Shown: positions 50,042 through 59,149, counted from the stretch's first letter. The stretch is 64,000 bases of DNA from Desulfovibrio sp. (GCA_016208105.1 JACQYS010000001.1:62001-126000); one strand, 5' to 3'. The notes: a model not told the origin generated them from the sequence alone. Program-made: numbers and translations.

Positions 50042-51745
50042 ATGAACGAGGCTGCCACAGCGCTCAATGAGAGGCTCCGCCGGGCTTTCGCCCAGCGGGG
50101 CCTTGCCGGGGCCTTGCTCGACGCCCCCGACGGGACGCTTTTGTCGGACCACCTTCTGGCCCAGGGCAAGGCCTCGGGACAGGCCGTGAACGAGGTCCTG
50201 CAGGAGGTTGCCGGGGTCAAGGCCATGGACCCCTCCCTGGCTCCCTTTGACCCGGAGTTTCTGCGCCAGGCGGGCAAGCTTCTTTCGCGTCAGGAGGCTT
50301 TGGCCGAATCCGCGTTCCCCATCCGGCTGGAGCAGGGCAAGGCCCATGTGGTCATGGCCGTGCCGGGCGACGAAGCCTCCAGGTCCCGGCTTGAGCATCT
50401 GCTCGGCTCTAGCCTGGTAGTCTATGTTTGCCATGGCCAGGGCATCCGCAAGGCCATCGAAACGTCGTTTCCTGAGATTCAGGAAGATCGCCCCTCGTTC
50501 GACCCCGCGGTCCAGGCCGAGCGGGCTGCCAAGGCCATAAGCCGCTTGACGTCGGAGACGGGCAGAGAGCGCGACCCTGCTGAAGACGCGGAAGTGGTGG
50601 CGCTTTTGCGCGCTGTGCTCACGGAGATGGCGTACGACGGGGCTTCGGACATTCATTTCGAGCCCAGCGTCCGCGTCTTTCGGGTCAGATGCCGCAAGGA
50701 CGGCATCATGCGCGTGGGGCATGAGTTCCCTCCTGTGCTGGGCAGGGCCCTGGTCCGCCGGGTCAAGATGCTCTCAGGCATGGACCCGGCCCAGACCCTG
50801 CTGCCCCAGGACGGTTCCATCGAGTGCAATCTGGTCAAGGAAAGGCCCCTGGACATCCGCGTCTCCGCCCTGCCTTCCCTCTACGGAGAGAAATTGGTGC
50901 TGCGCCTGCTGGATACGGGCAAAAAAGGCCTTACCCTGGAGGACTTGAGCCTTGAAGCCCGGGACATGGAGGTTCTTTCCCGGGCCATCGCAGCTCCCAA
51001 CGGACTCCTGCTTGTTACCGGCCCCACTGGAAGCGGCAAGACCACCACGCTCTACGCCGTGCTTGGCCAGCTCAACACCCCTCGGGTGAACATCCTCACC
51101 GCCGAGGACCCGGTGGAATACCGTCTCGACGGAATCACCCAGGTCCCGTGTCCGGGCGGGGACGGCATGACCTTCGCCCAGGCATTGCGCGCCTTCCTTC
51201 GCCAGGACCCGGACATCGTCATGGTGGGCGAGATCCGAGACATCGAAACCGCGGACACGGCGGTCAAGGCGGCCATGACCGGCCATCTGGTGCTCTCCAC
51301 CCTGCACACCAACGACGCGGCCGGAGCCGTCAGCCGTCTGGTGAACATGGGCGTGCCCGCGCACCTCGTGGCCGGAACGCGCATCACAGTGGCGGCGCAG
51401 CGCCTCGTGCGCCGGATCTGCGAAAAATGCCGCAAGGAAGTACCGCCGCCATCCCAAGACCTTTTCCGGGACGTGGCCCTTCTCCCCCCAGGGACAACCT
51501 TTTATTCGGGCGCTGGGTGCGAAGCCTGCCGCGGAACAGGATATTCCGGCCGGATAGGGGTTTACGAAATCTTCACTGTGAGCGAAGAAATGGAGCGCAT
51601 CATCCTGTCCGGGGCAGTAAGCGCGGACATCCGCCGCGCTGCCGAGGCGGACGGTATGACCACGCTGCGCCGGGCCGCGCTTATGCGTCTTGCCCAGGGG
51701 CTTACAACCGTGGAGGAAGTGCTCCGCGTAACCGTGGACTCATAA
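50042..51745 (+). CDS. GspE/PilB-type secretion ATPase
   Basis: A 567-residue hexameric traffic ATPase of the type II/IV pilus class, distinct from the CpaF part above. An N-terminal GspE_N-like domain (about 1-150) precedes the ATPase: ASDIHFEPSVRVFRVRCRKDG, Walker A GPTGSGKTTTLYA, EDPVEYRLDGITQV, Walker B DIVMVGEIRDIETAD, HTNDAAGAVSRL, and the zinc-binding CEKC...CEACRGTGYSGR tetracysteine. The ATG at 50042 has GGGG 9 nt upstream; a GTG at 50027 is possible. It lies between tadB and tadC-like genes, an unusual second motor for a Tad system. Confidence 0.9.
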   Translation: MNEAATALNERLRRAFAQRGLAGALLDAPDGTLLSDHLLAQGKASGQAVNEVLQEVAGVKAMDPSLAPFDPEFLRQAGKLLSRQEALAESAFPIRLEQGKAHVVMAVPGDEASRSRLEHLLGSSLVVYVCHGQGIRKAIETSFPEIQEDRPSFDPAVQAERAAKAISRLTSETGRERDPAEDAEVVALLRAVLTEMAYDGASDIHFEPSVRVFRVRCRKDGIMRVGHEFPPVLGRALVRRVKMLSGMDPAQTLLPQDGSIECNLVKERPLDIRVSALPSLYGEKLVLRLLDTGKKGLTLEDLSLEARDMEVLSRAIAAPNGLLLVTGPTGSGKTTTLYAVLGQLNTPRVNILTAEDPVEYRLDGITQVPCPGGDGMTFAQALRAFLRQDPDIVMVGEIRDIETADTAVKAAMTGHLVLSTLHTNDAAGAVSRLVNMGVPAHLVAGTRITVAAQRLVRRICEKCRKEVPPPSQDLFRDVALLPPGTTFYSGAGCEACRGTGYSGRIGVYEIFTVSEEMERIILSGAVSADIRRAAEADGMTTLRRAALMRLAQGLTTVEEVLRVTVDS

Positions 51746-51757
51746 AGGACGGTTCCG

Positions 51758-52642
51758 ATGGACATCTGGTGGATCAAGGCGGCTGGGTATCTGCTCTTTT
51801 TTGCGGGAGTGTCCGCCAGCGTCTATTTTCTGCTCCCCAGACCATCCGGGGTCAAAGAAACGACCCGGACCGAGGTCGAAGCAGAGGATCTCACTGGCGA
51901 AAGCGCCGGCCTGGCGGGGCTGTTAAAGCCTGTCTACGCTCCGTTGGTCCGCTTTGCCGCCCTCGTGCTCCCCGCGGGGTACGGCCAGAGCTTGAAGAGC
52001 TCCCTGGTCACGGCAGGCATCGATCGCAAGGTCTCGCCAGAGGAGTTTTTGGCCTTCCAGGGGGTCATGCTCTGCATCTTCTGCCTTATGGGGTGGCTGT
52101 TCAAACCGCAGTTCTCCATGGTCCTGGGGTTTGGGGCACTGGGGCTTTTCTATCCCTACTGGTGGCTGGTGGACAAGAAGCAGGCCCGCCAGAAGGCCAT
52201 CACCACGGCCATGCCGGACTCCGTGGACATGCTGGCCCTTTCCACGGCTTCGGGCCTGGACTTCCTGGCCGGAATGAAACGCATCTGCGATCTGACAGCT
52301 AAGCGCGACCCCTTCGTCTCGGAGCTGGTTGTCGCCTACCAGAACATCAAACTCGGAATGTCCACCGAAGAGGCCCTGAAAACCATGGCTCTGCGGGTGA
52401 ACACCCCGGAGATGCACGCTTTTGTCTCCATCCTCATCCAGGCGCAGAAGATGGGGTCGAGCATTTCCGACGTGCTCAAACTCCAGGCCATACGCATGCG
52501 TCAGGACCGCTTCATGCGAGCCGAACGCGCCGGGGCCGTGGCCACCCAGAAGCTCCTGCTGCCGCTGGTACTGTGTCTGTTCCCCATCATTTTCGGCGTG
52601 ATTTTCGGACCCTACGTTTTGAAATACATTTACAGCCGGTGA
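51758..52642 (+). CDS. tadC: TadC-like inner-membrane protein
   Basis: A 294-residue protein with a T2SSF domain: AMPDSVDMLALSTASGLDFLAGMKRI and MHAFVSILIQAQKMGSSISDVLKLQA are the TadC pattern. Hydrophobic segments occur at the N-terminus, at about 100-150 and at the end (LLPLVLCLFPIIFGVIFGPYVLKYI). With TadB it forms the inner-membrane platform for pilus assembly. Starts 12 bp after the GspE-like gene. Confidence 0.9.
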   Translation: MDIWWIKAAGYLLFFAGVSASVYFLLPRPSGVKETTRTEVEAEDLTGESAGLAGLLKPVYAPLVRFAALVLPAGYGQSLKSSLVTAGIDRKVSPEEFLAFQGVMLCIFCLMGWLFKPQFSMVLGFGALGLFYPYWWLVDKKQARQKAITTAMPDSVDMLALSTASGLDFLAGMKRICDLTAKRDPFVSELVVAYQNIKLGMSTEEALKTMALRVNTPEMHAFVSILIQAQKMGSSISDVLKLQAIRMRQDRFMRAERAGAVATQKLLLPLVLCLFPIIFGVIFGPYVLKYIYSR

Positions 52643-52676
52643 GGCCGGTCCATTCCTAATGCCGGAGGCAGCCAGG

Positions 52677-54065
52677 ATGCTGATACTCACAATTAGCAAG
52701 GGCCCCGAAACGGTGTGCTCCCTGGATCTCGGGCCGGGCAAACACCTTGTGGGCCGCAAGGAGGGCTGCGCCGTTGTCCTGGCCGACCCGGACGTTTCTT
52801 CCGTGCACGCTCAGATAGAGGTGGGTGAACGCGAAGTCGTGGTCAAGGACATGGAAAGCCTGAACGGGGTCTTCAGCCGGGGCAACAAAATCGGCAAGGT
52901 CTCGTTCTCCCAGGACGTCGACTTTGAAATCGCGGGATATTCCTTCAAGGGCCGGTTCAAGGCTGAAAAGAAGCGCTTGGGCCTGCCCGCGGTATCCAAG
53001 CCCAGCCTTACTGTGCTGGTTTCGGCAATGCTTCTTTTGGCAACGCTGTGCACGCTGTGCGTCTTCTGGATAGCCGGGGCGAGTTCCGTGCACAATTTTA
53101 CCCAGCGCGAGTCTCTTCGAAGGGGGACACTGCTGGCCCGCTCCCTTGCGGAGCAGAATGTGAGCCCATTAAGGGCTAAGCTTGCCGACCAGGTCCGGGT
53201 GACGCCCGTGTCCGCGGAGGAGGGAGTTCGCTACGCCTTCGTGGCCGATCAGTACGGCAAGGTTCTTGCCCCGGCCCAGGCCATCGGCAAGGTCCTGTCC
53301 CACTCCAAGATCGCTGAGGCCCTGCGCGAGGGCCATACAACCATGTATGACAGCCCCGAGGGCGATACCATCCTGGTAAGCCCCATCAAGGATGCCGAAG
53401 GAGTGCTTGGGGTCGCGGTGTTAAGCTACGCGCCAGGGACCGGGTTGGTTGGTCCGTCCCTCGTATGGTCCGCTCTTTTGGGCATTGTTGCCGCCGTGAG
53501 CCTGGCCCTTGCGGGCGCCTGGATTGTGCTCAGGGCTTTCTTCGGCCAGATCAGGTCCCTGGCTGAACAGATCGGCCTGGCATTGAAATCCGGCAAACAC
53601 GGCCTGAATCTCACCGATATGGACCCCGGTCTGGCCGATCTGGGCCAGGCTGTGGAGCGGTTGCTCCTCCTGCCACGCGCCCAGGGAGAACCAGAAAGAG
53701 ACCACTTTGCAGCAACCACGGCTCCACCCCCCGCACCGTCCGCCCAGGACCGGAACGAGCCGGCCCCGGCAGACGCCGACCTGGAAGCGCAACCAGGCCC
53801 ATGCTTCCTCATGGACTTGGCCGACTACCGCATTCTTGCCTGGAACCAGGCCTTTGGCCCCCTGGCCGCATCAGGGGTCAAGGCTCCCGTGCACTTGTTG
53901 CGTGGGCTGAACGACCCAGACCACCTCACGGCCGTGCTTGGGCTGTTGGAAAATCCCGAGGATCGTGGCGAAAGCCCATTGGCAGGGACTTACTCCTCGG
54001 TGTCCAAGATTCCCGCAGGCCAGGGGCAGGCCGTGTTCCTCTTCAAGGACACGCACCATGGATGA
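52677..54065 (+). CDS. FHA-domain membrane protein with extracytoplasmic sensor region
   Basis: About 462 residues. An N-terminal FHA domain (about 1-90; KHLVGRKEGCAVVLADPDVSSVHAQIEV, SLNGVF) binds phosphothreonine. A membrane segment, a periplasmic domain of about 140 residues with a Cache-like look (RYAFVADQYGKVLAPAQAIG, EGVLGVAVLSYAPG), a second membrane segment, a HAMP-like linker and a C-terminal PAS-like piece (CFLMDLADYRILAWNQAFGPL) follow. It may sense a signal and be regulated by the PknB-like kinase. Start at 52677 with GGAGG 8 nt upstream, preferred over ATG 52659. Confidence 0.85.
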   Translation: MLILTISKGPETVCSLDLGPGKHLVGRKEGCAVVLADPDVSSVHAQIEVGEREVVVKDMESLNGVFSRGNKIGKVSFSQDVDFEIAGYSFKGRFKAEKKRLGLPAVSKPSLTVLVSAMLLLATLCTLCVFWIAGASSVHNFTQRESLRRGTLLARSLAEQNVSPLRAKLADQVRVTPVSAEEGVRYAFVADQYGKVLAPAQAIGKVLSHSKIAEALREGHTTMYDSPEGDTILVSPIKDAEGVLGVAVLSYAPGTGLVGPSLVWSALLGIVAAVSLALAGAWIVLRAFFGQIRSLAEQIGLALKSGKHGLNLTDMDPGLADLGQAVERLLLLPRAQGEPERDHFAATTAPPPAPSAQDRNEPAPADADLEAQPGPCFLMDLADYRILAWNQAFGPLAASGVKAPVHLLRGLNDPDHLTAVLGLLENPEDRGESPLAGTYSSVSKIPAGQGQAVFLFKDTHHG

Positions 54066-55020
54066 CCGCACCCGCTACAGCGCTCCGGCCGCGAGTTACC
54101 TTCTGGTCAAGGAAGGACCGGGCCAGGGGCGCATGTTCCTTCTCCTGGACGGCGAAACCACCATCGGTCGCGCTCCGGAAAACACTATCGTTCTTGATCC
54201 GGGAGACGTGAAGGCCTCGCGGCGCCATGCCCTGATCCGCGTGGAGGCGGGGCTTGTCAGCGTGGAGGATCTTGGGAGCAAGAACGGTACGCTCTTGGAC
54301 GGCAAAGCGGTTACCAAGGCCCCTCTCGCTCCGGGGGCCGAGTTGTGCGTGGGCGAGACGGTGTTCGTGCTCTCCCACGCCGGACAGGAAGAGCACGGTG
54401 CTGAGGATGGGGAGCCTTCAAAAGGCGTGTCCAAGCCCGGCCGTCGCAAGGTACTCTACGTCGCGGTTGCGGTTTTAGCCGTGGGGGCTTTGTTCCTGGC
54501 CATAATGGGCGGTGGGAAAGAGGGCGGCGAGGCCAAGAAACAAGGAGCGACTGGTCAGGCCCAGCAGACCCAGACGAGCCAGGCTCAACCGGGCGAGGTC
54601 CTACCTCCCCAGGCTCCGGCCGCGATTCAGGGAAAGACAATCCAGAGCCAGACCGCCGATGGGCAGGCCCCGCAGACCCAGCCTGGTATTCAAAGCCAGA
54701 CGGAACAATCCATGGAATCCATGCGCCTGGGCCAGTTCTATTACAACTCAGGCAAACTCAAGAAGGCCGTGGAGCAGTGGCGCGAAGCTGTCAGGCAGGA
54801 TCCCGGCAACGCCCAGGCCTCCAAGCTCCTTGTGCGCGCCGAAGGCGAACTGGACCAGCTTGTGGACAAGCACTACCGCCAAGCCCTGCTTGCCCTCAGG
54901 TACCAGCGCACCGAAGAGGCAAAAGCTGAATTGCGTCAGGTGGTGGAGAATTCACCCAACCCGGATGACGAGCGCACCCGGGACAGCCTGAAGAAATTAG
55001 ACGAACTTGGAGGCAGATAG
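54058..55020 (+). CDS. FHA-domain protein with membrane anchor and TPR-like region
   Basis: A 320-residue protein. FHA domain about 12-108 (ETTIGRAPENTIVLDPGDVKASRRHALIRV and LGSKNGTLLDGK hold the pThr-binding Arg, Ser, His and Asn). One membrane helix (VLYVAVAVLAVGALFLAIMGG), a Gln-rich linker (QQTQTSQAQPGE) and TPR-like helices (LGQFYYNSGKLKKAVEQWREA) follow. It overlaps the preceding gene by 8 bp and precedes another FHA gene, so all three are one expression unit. Confidence 0.88.
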   Translation: MDDRTRYSAPAASYLLVKEGPGQGRMFLLLDGETTIGRAPENTIVLDPGDVKASRRHALIRVEAGLVSVEDLGSKNGTLLDGKAVTKAPLAPGAELCVGETVFVLSHAGQEEHGAEDGEPSKGVSKPGRRKVLYVAVAVLAVGALFLAIMGGGKEGGEAKKQGATGQAQQTQTSQAQPGEVLPPQAPAAIQGKTIQSQTADGQAPQTQPGIQSQTEQSMESMRLGQFYYNSGKLKKAVEQWREAVRQDPGNAQASKLLVRAEGELDQLVDKHYRQALLALRYQRTEEAKAELRQVVENSPNPDDERTRDSLKKLDELGGR

Positions 55021-55022
55021 GA

Positions 55023-56840
55023 ATGCTCATTCTGACTGTTTCCCGAGCGGGAGAACACTTCACCGAACTCAAAGCCTCCGGTGATGCACCTGTTACCCTC
55101 GGCAGTTCAAACGCCAATACCCTTCCTCTTCCGGACGACGCCCTGGCCCGCGAGCACTGCGTCCTCTCAATGGCCGGAGCGCAGTGGGTGCTTACGGACC
55201 TGGCCGGTGGCGGCGTTTTCGTGAACAGCTCCCCCGTCACCCAGCGCACCATGGAGGACGGGGACATCATCGGTCTTGGCCCCTTCAAGCTGGTGGTCAG
55301 TATCAAGCCAGACGAGACCCAGGCCAGGCCTCTGTCCCAGGACCCGGTCCAGTCATCCGGGCAGGCTGCCGTGCCTGCTCAAAAGGGCGAGTCGATTCCT
55401 GCGGCGCAGCCTGATTCCGACACCGGGCCAGCCCAGGACAAAACGGTATTCAGGCCTCGCCCCACGTTTGAAGGCCAGGGAGCAAACGCACTCGAGGTGT
55501 TCGAGGGCCCCAGGCAGGGTCTGATCCACCGCTTCGGTGACACGTTGCACATCGGCCGCGCTTCCGATTGCGATCTGGTCCTTGATGATCCGTCAATCTC
55601 CAGGCAGCACGGCCTTGTCTCACGCTCCAAAAAGGGATGGGAAGCTAAAAGCCTGCATGATCGCAACCCCTTGACTCTGAATGGTCAGGCCATAAGGACA
55701 GCGCCCGTCAAGACCGGCGACATTCTTGGCGTGGGACCGGCCCGCCTGCGTCTGGTCCTGTCGGCTGAAGCCGCCGCTCCCAAGCGCCGTTTTGAAATCC
55801 CTCCCGTCCTGCAGAACCGCAAGGTTCTTTTGGGCATAGGAGCCGGCGTATTCCTTGTGCTCGTGCTGGGTCTGTTCCTGTCCGGCCCGGAGAAGAAACC
55901 CGGCGACAGCGTCCTTCAGGAGGCTCGCCAGAAAGAGCGGGCCATGGATGAGGCCGAGATTTCGCGCAAGGTGTCCACACTCATGGTGCAGGGACAGAAG
56001 CTTGTGGATCAAGGAGAGTGGGATCAGGCCGTGGCCCGTTTTCAGGCAGTGCTGGACATCCAGCCTGGCAATGCCGAGGCCACGCGTTCAGTGGCTGATC
56101 TGCGTGGCAAGATCGCCGAGCGCGAGGCCAAGGCCCGCGAGCGGGAGCGTCAGACGGCCGAGCTGCACAAGAAAGTGGTGGGCATGATTGTTGAGGGCGA
56201 CAGGCTGCTGTCTCAGGGTAAATTCGACGAGGCTGCCGCGGCCGTCGGCAAGGCCTTGAAAGTAAGCCCGGACGACAAGGAGGCCCAGGATCTTCTGGCC
56301 AAGATAACCCAGGCATCGGAAGCCTCCCGCCGGGCGGCCGAGGAAAAATCGCGCAAGCAGGCGGAGTCCAGGGCTCGTCTACGGGATGTGTATGCCAAGG
56401 CGGACGAGTATGCCAGAATCGGGCAGCTCTATCAGGCCATGAAGCTCTACCGCGAGGCCTCGGCTGAAGACACGGACCAGGCCAGAGCCGCTGACGCCAA
56501 GGCCAAGGCCGCCCGGCTGCAGGACACCCTGGTGAAGCAGGTGATGCCTGACTACAACCAGGGGCTCAAATACTACTCCCAGAAGAAATACCACGAAGCC
56601 CTCAAATGCTGGCTCAATGTCCTTGCGGTCTATCCCGAGGCCAAGGAGACTAACGCCAAGGTGGCCGAACTCAGGCCGACCATGGAGGCCGAAGCCAAGC
56701 GTCTTTATGAAGAAGGCCTGGTGTATGAGGGGCTTGGCAACCGCCAGGAAGCCATGAAACGCTGGGAAGCCGTTCTGGAGATCATGCCGTTCGAGGACAA
56801 TCCCTATCGCCTGAAAGCACTGGCCAAGCGCGGAAACTGA
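55023..56840 (+). CDS. Double-FHA membrane protein with TPR domain
   Basis: A 605-residue protein with a first FHA-like domain (about 1-95; LGSSNANTLPLPDDALAREHCVLSM) that is less canonical, and a second typical one (about 155-250; LHIGRASDCDLVLDDPSISRQHGLVSR). One membrane helix (LGIGAGVFLVLVLGLFLSG) follows. The rest is a long helical region with TPR-like repeats (VDQGEWDQAVARFQAVLDIQPGN, GLKYYSQKKYHEALKCWLNV, EGLVYEGLGNRQEAMKRWEAVLEI). It has GGAGGCAGATAGGA upstream. It probably scaffolds phosphorylated partners next to the secretion machine. Confidence 0.88.
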   Translation: MLILTVSRAGEHFTELKASGDAPVTLGSSNANTLPLPDDALAREHCVLSMAGAQWVLTDLAGGGVFVNSSPVTQRTMEDGDIIGLGPFKLVVSIKPDETQARPLSQDPVQSSGQAAVPAQKGESIPAAQPDSDTGPAQDKTVFRPRPTFEGQGANALEVFEGPRQGLIHRFGDTLHIGRASDCDLVLDDPSISRQHGLVSRSKKGWEAKSLHDRNPLTLNGQAIRTAPVKTGDILGVGPARLRLVLSAEAAAPKRRFEIPPVLQNRKVLLGIGAGVFLVLVLGLFLSGPEKKPGDSVLQEARQKERAMDEAEISRKVSTLMVQGQKLVDQGEWDQAVARFQAVLDIQPGNAEATRSVADLRGKIAEREAKARERERQTAELHKKVVGMIVEGDRLLSQGKFDEAAAAVGKALKVSPDDKEAQDLLAKITQASEASRRAAEEKSRKQAESRARLRDVYAKADEYARIGQLYQAMKLYREASAEDTDQARAADAKAKAARLQDTLVKQVMPDYNQGLKYYSQKKYHEALKCWLNVLAVYPEAKETNAKVAELRPTMEAEAKRLYEEGLVYEGLGNRQEAMKRWEAVLEIMPFEDNPYRLKALAKRGN

Positions 56841-56857
56841 GCCACGGAGGTCGACTG

Positions 56858-57604
56858 ATGAGGATCGACGCCGCTGGGCTCACTGACAAGGGGAGCGTGC
56901 GGGAAAACAACGAGGACGCCTTTCTGGCGGATTCCCAAGCCGGGCTGTTCCTGGTGGCCGACGGCATGGGGGGGCTTGATGCCGGAGAGATCGCCAGCCG
57001 CATTGCCGTGGAGACCGTGGCCGCGCGTCTCATGGCAGCCAAGGAAGCCCATTGCCAGGACACGTCGCAGGCTCTGGAACGTTTAGTGGCCCAGGCCTTT
57101 GAAGAGGCGAACGAGCGCATCCACCGTTTCGCCCGGCAAGGGGCCGGGCCGGCGGGAACTGGGACCACCCTTGTGGGACTTGTGCGTTGCGGCGACCAGT
57201 TCGTTCTGGCCAACGTGGGCGACAGCCGTGCCTACCTGATAAAGGATCAGGACATCCGGCAACTCTCGGAAGACCATTCGCTGGTCATGGCCAGGGTGCG
57301 CCAGGGCCTCATAACACCCGAGGAAGCCGCGCGCAGTCCGGAGAAGAATGTCATCTACCGGGCGCTTGGCATGGAATCGAATCTTCAGGTGGACACGTGT
57401 GTCGTCCAGGCCTCGGCTGGCGACGTTTTCCTGCTCTGTTCGGACGGCTTGAGCGACGTCCTGGCTGATCACGAGCTTCTTGCCCCAATATCTCAGTCCA
57501 ACGGGGCTCCCTTGAGCGATATCTGCACCCGGTTCATCGACTTGGCCTTGGAGCGTAAAGCCCGGGACAACGTCACCGTGGTCCTGGTGCGGTGTCTCCC
57601 GTAA
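56858..57604 (+). CDS. PP2C-type Ser/Thr protein phosphatase (PppA/PrpC-like)
   Basis: A 248-residue metal-dependent phosphatase. All PPM motifs are present: VRENNEDAFLADSQAGLFLVADGMGG (metal-binding Asp residues), GTGTTLVGL, LANVGDSRAYL, LLCSDGLSDVL and ARDNVTVVLV. It should remove phosphates placed by the kinase at 37.8 kb. It closes the FHA block, like the kinase-FHA-phosphatase sets around type VI secretion. Starts after CACGGAGGTCGACTG. A Pho-box promoter for the hydrolase genes follows. Confidence 0.94.
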   Translation: MRIDAAGLTDKGSVRENNEDAFLADSQAGLFLVADGMGGLDAGEIASRIAVETVAARLMAAKEAHCQDTSQALERLVAQAFEEANERIHRFARQGAGPAGTGTTLVGLVRCGDQFVLANVGDSRAYLIKDQDIRQLSEDHSLVMARVRQGLITPEEAARSPEKNVIYRALGMESNLQVDTCVVQASAGDVFLLCSDGLSDVLADHELLAPISQSNGAPLSDICTRFIDLALERKARDNVTVVLVRCLP

Positions 57605-57672
57605 GCGGGTGACAAATATTTTTCTGCCTTATTGCCTGCCTTTCCCTCTTTCCGCTTTTTTACAGTTCACGT

Positions 57673-57705
57673 TGTAAGGAAAATGTCAGGATTGCCGGGT
57701 ATGAC
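57673..57705 (+). promoter_or_regulatory. Pho-box-like promoter upstream of the hydrolase/lipoprotein genes
   Basis: TGTAA-GGAAAA-TGTCA with repeats 11 bp apart (57673, 57684) and a -10-like TATGAC at 57700-57705, 11 nt after the second repeat. TTGTAAGGAAAATGTCAG is identical over 18 bp to the site at 40074-40091. It is 125 bp upstream of the first hydrolase start. Confidence 0.72.
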
Positions 57706-57829
57706 GCTGTCATCGTGAAGTGTCAGATGTTTTCCGGATTCGGTCACGCGGTTTCCGGCGAGTCGGCATGGAAAACGTTCTCGTCCCGTGCTTTTCGGCG
57801 AACAACTTTCAACCGTGAAGGATCGCACT

Positions 57830-59149
57830 ATGTATAACCGCACCTTGCTGATGGTTTGCACTCTGCTGTCGGCCTGTCTCTTCATGTCGTGCGCGGCCAA
57901 TGGACCTCGGGCCGGTACCGCAGGAGCAAAGGATGCCAAGGTCTCCGGAGCGGCGGAAAAAGAATTCGACATGCACGCCCCCTACGTGCGCTACCATTTC
58001 GCCGACCCGGACATGGACTTCACCTTCGGCTCCGTGGTCCTTGGTTCCACGATCAATCATGGTTGTGAGACTGGGGAGGCCTTCTACACAGCGGCCAACA
58101 TCAAAGACGGCGACGCCGCCAGCTGGCAGGAACAGTGGATAAAGATGGCGGAGAGGGTAGAGGCCAGAGGGGAAAAATCATTGGCCGCCGGGCACAAGGT
58201 AAGCGCGCGCGAGCAGTTGCTCAGAGCCTCCAACTACTATCGCTTCGGGCTGATGGCCATGATGCCTGACGATCCACGTCTGATGGCGATTGGCGCCAAG
58301 AGCCGGGCGGCCATGAAGAAGGCCGGCGCGCTTTTTGACCCTCCTCTCGAGTATTTCGAAGTCCCATTTGAGGGCACGGTGCTCCCGGGCTATTTCCGCA
58401 AGGCCAAGAACGATTCCGTCCCGCGCAAGACCCTTTTGATGCTTGGCGGTGGAGAAACATTCGCCGAGGACCTCGTCTTTTACATCATGCCGCAGGCCAT
58501 AGAGCGCGGGTACAACTTCGTTACGCTCGACATGCCCGGCCAGGGACTTCTTCCCGCGCAGGGGAAAACCTTCCGGCCTGAGATGTACCATGCGGTGAAA
58601 AAGGGAGTGGATTACGCCCTCTCCCGCAAGGAAGTGGACCCCGCCCGTCTGGCCGCCTTCGGGATCTCCGGCGGCGGCGGCTTCGCTCCCCAGGCCGCAC
58701 AGCACGACCCGCGCATCAAGGCCGTGGTCATGAACGCCTGTGTGATCGATGCCCACCCGCTTTTCGCAAGCATGACCCCGGTGGTTACCGCCACACCGGA
58801 TGTCGTCAAGACGTTCACGTCCTTCCACGGTAACACGGTGAAGATAATAGCCTGGCGCTGGGGCGTGAGCATGGACAATGTGCCGGGCCTTGTTGAGGCC
58901 AACAGGGGCTTCAGTTTCGACCCCGCAAAAGTGACCGTACCTGCGCTGTCCCTGGTGGGCGAAGGGGAATACCAGGGCGAGGAAACTCGCAGGCAGCAGA
59001 AACTCTGCATAGACGGGCTGCCCAATCCCATTAAGGGACTGGTGGTAACTCCTCTCAACGAGGGAGCATCCAACCACTGCGTCATGGAAAACCGTAGTCT
59101 GGTGGGCCAGGTTGTGTTTGACTGGCTCGACGAAGTGTTCAAGAAATAA
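57830..59149 (+). CDS. Lipoprotein alpha/beta hydrolase (paralogue 1)
   Basis: A 439-residue exported lipoprotein (LFMSCAANG lipobox). The C-terminal half is an alpha/beta hydrolase: LLMLGGGETFAEDL oxyanion region, FVTLDMPGQGLLPAQGKTF, nucleophile elbow AFGISGGGGFAP, and SNHCVMENRS with the likely catalytic His. The N-terminal 190 residues contain DGDAASWQEQWIKMAERVEARG and a helical region common to the related genes at 62081 and 63509. The family is near FrsA/DUF1100-like and 2,6-dihydroxypseudooxynicotine-type hydrolases; substrate unknown. First gene after the Pho-like promoter. Confidence 0.88.
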   Translation: MYNRTLLMVCTLLSACLFMSCAANGPRAGTAGAKDAKVSGAAEKEFDMHAPYVRYHFADPDMDFTFGSVVLGSTINHGCETGEAFYTAANIKDGDAASWQEQWIKMAERVEARGEKSLAAGHKVSAREQLLRASNYYRFGLMAMMPDDPRLMAIGAKSRAAMKKAGALFDPPLEYFEVPFEGTVLPGYFRKAKNDSVPRKTLLMLGGGETFAEDLVFYIMPQAIERGYNFVTLDMPGQGLLPAQGKTFRPEMYHAVKKGVDYALSRKEVDPARLAAFGISGGGGFAPQAAQHDPRIKAVVMNACVIDAHPLFASMTPVVTATPDVVKTFTSFHGNTVKIIAWRWGVSMDNVPGLVEANRGFSFDPAKVTVPALSLVGEGEYQGEETRRQQKLCIDGLPNPIKGLVVTPLNEGASNHCVMENRSLVGQVVFDWLDEVFKK

